Source: Acidovorax sp. (lineage in GTDB: Bacteria > Pseudomonadota > Gammaproteobacteria > Burkholderiales > Burkholderiaceae_C). Taken from it: a DNA stretch of 8,182 bases. Below are positions 5,278 to 8,182 of the stretch, piece by piece. The number at the start of each line of letters is the position of its first letter. Within the stretch, counting starts at the first letter, position 1. The notes under the pieces are model-generated. The model made no database searches. It had not been told where the DNA came from and saw nothing but the letters and a program-made list of their open reading frames with translations. The position numbers and the translations under genes are program-made. Location of the stretch: contig WOZN01000137.1 in the NCBI GenBank assembly GCA_011620245.1, positions 1 through 8,182 on the forward strand, given 5' to 3'.

Positions 5278-6416
5278 GGGCTGGAGCGGCGTGGGGTGGC
5301 GGTTCGGGGTGCGTGCGCGGGGGTGGCGCGCTTGGGCGCGGTGGGGGCCGGCAGGGTGATGCGCACCTGGTACAGGCCATCTTGCACACCCGCACTGAAC
5401 GTGCCCTGCACATCGTGCAGCAGCGCCAGGCGGGCACGCACGTTGTCCAGCGCAATGCCGTGGCCGCGCGGCGGGCCGCCGGTGCGGGTGTCGGTGCCGG
5501 GCAGGGTGTTGGTGATGCGCACCACCACGCGGCTGCCGCGCAGCTCGGTCAGCACGCGCAGCTTGCCGCCGCGGGCGCTGGTCTCCACGCCATGCTTGAC
5601 GGCGTTTTCCACCAGCGGCTGCAGCAGCAGCGGGGGCAGGCGGGCGTTGCCGGTGCGCGGGTCCAGGCTCCATTGCACCTGCAGGCGCTTGCCAAAGCGC
5701 ACCTCTTCAATGGCGAGGTAGCGGCGCGCCAGCGTGATCTCTTCGGCCAGCGTGACGGCTTCGCCCTGCTCCACCAGCGCATGGCGAAACAGGTCGCTCA
5801 GGTCTTCCAGCAGCGATTCGGCCTTGGCCGGCTCTGCGCGCACCAGGGCAATGGCGCTGTTGAGTGTGTTGAACAGAAAATGCGGGCGGATGCGCGACTG
5901 CAGCTCGGCCAGGCGTGCCGTGGTGGCCGCCGGGGTGCGCCCGCGTGCGCGCATCACCAGCGCCGCCACCAGCGCCGCCGACAGCAGCGCGCCGCTGGCC
6001 GCACTGGCCAGCCAGGGCGGTTGCTCGGCCATGCCCACCAGGGCCAGCATGGCGCAGGCATACAGACCCGCCAGGGCGCCCAGCAGCACGCCCGCCACAA
6101 ACTGGCCGTTCGTGTCCAGGCGCTGCAGCAAGGTCTTGAGGCTGCAGGCGGCAATCAGCCAGACCAGCGTGGCGGGCAGGGCGCCGCCGGTGAGCAGCGA
6201 CACGCGGGCCAGCCAGTCCAGCAGCGTGCTGGCACCATACATGGCGCCCACGCCCAGCACGATTTCCACAAACAGCACGGCACGCAGCACCACGCCCACA
6301 TGGCAGGCATCGAACACCAGCACCTGCTGCGCATTGGCGCGTGGGTGTGGGTGTGGCCCGGCGGGCGCCGTTTCCAGGTCGAGGGGCTGGGTCGATAAAA
6401 TTTGCTTGTTCTGCAT
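5274..6416 (-). CDS. algZ: LytS/AlgZ-type membrane sensor histidine kinase
   Basis: This 380-residue inner-membrane kinase has four hydrophobic segments at about 41-62, 72-92, 105-129 and 136-155 and almost no periplasmic domain, so it probably senses a membrane or intracellular signal. The cytoplasmic part begins with a His_kinase (LytS/YehU type) domain carrying RIRPHFLFNTLNS, with His179 the likely phosphorylation site. The ATPase domain follows: N-box LQPLVENAVKHG (265-276) and G-box GHGIALDNVRARL (318-330). The last 25 residues are a Pro/Arg/Ala-rich tail with no domain. It starts at ATG 6416, giving a 40-residue polar lead before TM1; a shorter start is possible but none has a better ribosome site. 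Its stop overlaps the regulator start by 4 nt. It is divergent from argH. The algZ (fimS) name is by family and synteny, not by known function. Confidence 0.92.
   Translation of the reverse strand: MQNKQILSTQPLDLETAPAGPHPHPRANAQQVLVFDACHVGVVLRAVLFVEIVLGVGAMYGASTLLDWLARVSLLTGGALPATLVWLIAACSLKTLLQRLDTNGQFVAGVLLGALAGLYACAMLALVGMAEQPPWLASAASGALLSAALVAALVMRARGRTPAATTARLAELQSRIRPHFLFNTLNSAIALVRAEPAKAESLLEDLSDLFRHALVEQGEAVTLAEEITLARRYLAIEEVRFGKRLQVQWSLDPRTGNARLPPLLLQPLVENAVKHGVETSARGGKLRVLTELRGSRVVVRITNTLPGTDTRTGGPPRGHGIALDNVRARLALLHDVQGTFSAGVQDGLYQVRITLPAPTAPKRATPAHAPRTATPRRSSP
6371..6399 (+). promoter_or_regulatory. Candidate argH promoter inside the kinase gene
   Basis: TTTCCA (6371-6376) and GATAAA (6394-6399) are separated by 17 bp and lie 68 bp before the argH start. 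GATAAAAT is a common -10-like sequence before betaproteobacterial genes. The -35 match is weak. Only 51 bp separate the two divergent start codons, so a promoter for argH within the kinase 5' coding region is expected. Confidence 0.35.
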
Positions 6417-6467
6417 TGAGGCATCCGGCTGTTCCGGGTGTCAGTTCCACCCGATTATTGCCCTGCC

Positions 6468-7946
<1,479 letters not shown>

Positions 7947-7956
7947 TGGAATTTTG

Positions 7957-8015
7957 AATCAAATAGGGCTGTAGCGCGCTCGGGTATTGCGCAAGTAGCT
8001 ATATATTCAATAGCA
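7957..8015 (-). repeat. 59-bp palindromic intergenic repeat, copy C
   Basis: On the minus strand it begins TGCTATT and ends CCTATTTGATT, with TAGCT at offset 15 and GCGC at offset 24 as in copies A and B. It lies just after argH, so it may form the 3' end of its transcript. Its internal palindrome is weaker than that of copy A (GCGC arms only). Confidence 0.72.
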
Positions 8016-8034
8016 TTTGAACTTGCATGAAGAA

Positions 8035-8053
8035 GGGCAGGGCAGGGCAGGGG
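8035..8053 (+). repeat. Short GGGCA tandem repeat
   Basis: Three perfect copies of GGGCA (8035-8049) are followed by GGGG. It lies between repeat copy C and the possible next gene. No function is evident. Confidence 0.5.
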
Positions 8054-8106
8054 TTCTGTCTCATCTTGCAGCTTTCTCGCAGCGTTCTGTGCCCGGTTTT
8101 TCTGCT

Positions 8107-8133
8107 GAGGAGCTGGATATGACCATGACTTAG
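8107..8133 (+). promoter_or_regulatory. Shine-Dalgarno followed by a four-codon open frame
   Basis: GAGGAG (8107-8112) is 6 nt before ATG 8119, which reads MTMT and stops at TAG 8131-8133. The strong ribosome site followed by so short a frame could be a leader mini-frame coupled to the ATG at 8136. It may also mean that the true downstream start was altered by a small mutation. Confidence 0.3.
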
Positions 8134-8135
8134 GG

Positions 8136-8182
8136 ATGCGGAAATTGCCAATGTCCCGTTTATGGCGAGCGCTGGCGGGATG
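8136..8182 (+). CDS. Possible start of the next gene, 3' partial
   Basis: An ATG 2 nt after the four-codon frame reads MRKLPMSRLWRALAG to the window edge, with a second in-frame ATG at 8151. The basic N-terminus could begin a signal peptide or membrane protein, but only 15 codons are visible. An alternative ATG at 8162 in another frame cannot be ruled out. No function can be assigned. Confidence 0.3.
   Translation, partial: MRKLPMSRLWRALAG

Noticed and set aside
4504..5721. A 405-codon plus-strand open frame opposite the regulator and kinase
   Set aside because: Shadow of the two-component genes, which have all catalytic motifs on the minus strand.
8027..8122. A 31-codon frame starting MKKGRAGQGF
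   Set aside because: No ribosome site; it is partly made of the GGGCA tandem repeat and has no supporting context.

Overview
The window is a GC-rich bacterial chromosome segment of ordinary housekeeping type. It most likely comes from a betaproteobacterium of the Comamonadaceae (Acidovorax-like). I infer this from the protein styles, from the argH / LytS-type kinase / LytTR regulator neighbourhood, and from a short palindromic intergenic repeat that I associate with this family. No phage, plasmid, CRISPR, rRNA or tRNA genes are visible.

Layout. Positions 1-624 hold the C-terminal two thirds of a PfkB-family (ribokinase/adenosine-kinase-like) sugar or nucleoside kinase, cut by the window edge. 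A gap of about 295 bp (625-919) has no convincing intact gene but carries traces of old coding or repeat sequence. From 920 a glutathione S-transferase (GST)-family protein and a flavodoxin-like protein form a tight two-gene unit, closed by repeat copy A (2059-2117) and a strong hairpin (2211-2233). Next come a Tat-exported dienelactone hydrolase-family enzyme (2317-3213) and a ZIP metal transporter with a histidine-rich loop (3328-4218). The ZIP start codon lies inside repeat copy B, and its stop codon lies in the arm of a 108-bp inverted-repeat element.

Facing this block is a minus-strand two-component system of the AlgZ/AlgR (LytS/LytTR) type. The kinase is at 5274-6416 and the regulator at 4528-5277, joined by an ATGA overlap. 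The kinase is divergent from argH (6468-7946), argininosuccinate lyase, the last step of arginine synthesis; only 51 bp separate their start codons. argH is followed by repeat copy C and, at the right edge, possibly the first codons of another gene.

The genes do not form one pathway. The clear functional groups are the coupled AlgZ/AlgR-like pair, the GST/flavodoxin redox pair, and the single enzymes and transporter. The most interesting signals are structural: three equal-length, ungapped copies of a 59-bp palindromic repeat that touch gene boundaries, the inverted-repeat element overlapping the ZIP stop codon, and two substitutions in the ZIP metal-site motifs. I do not see evidence for a wholly new multi-gene system.
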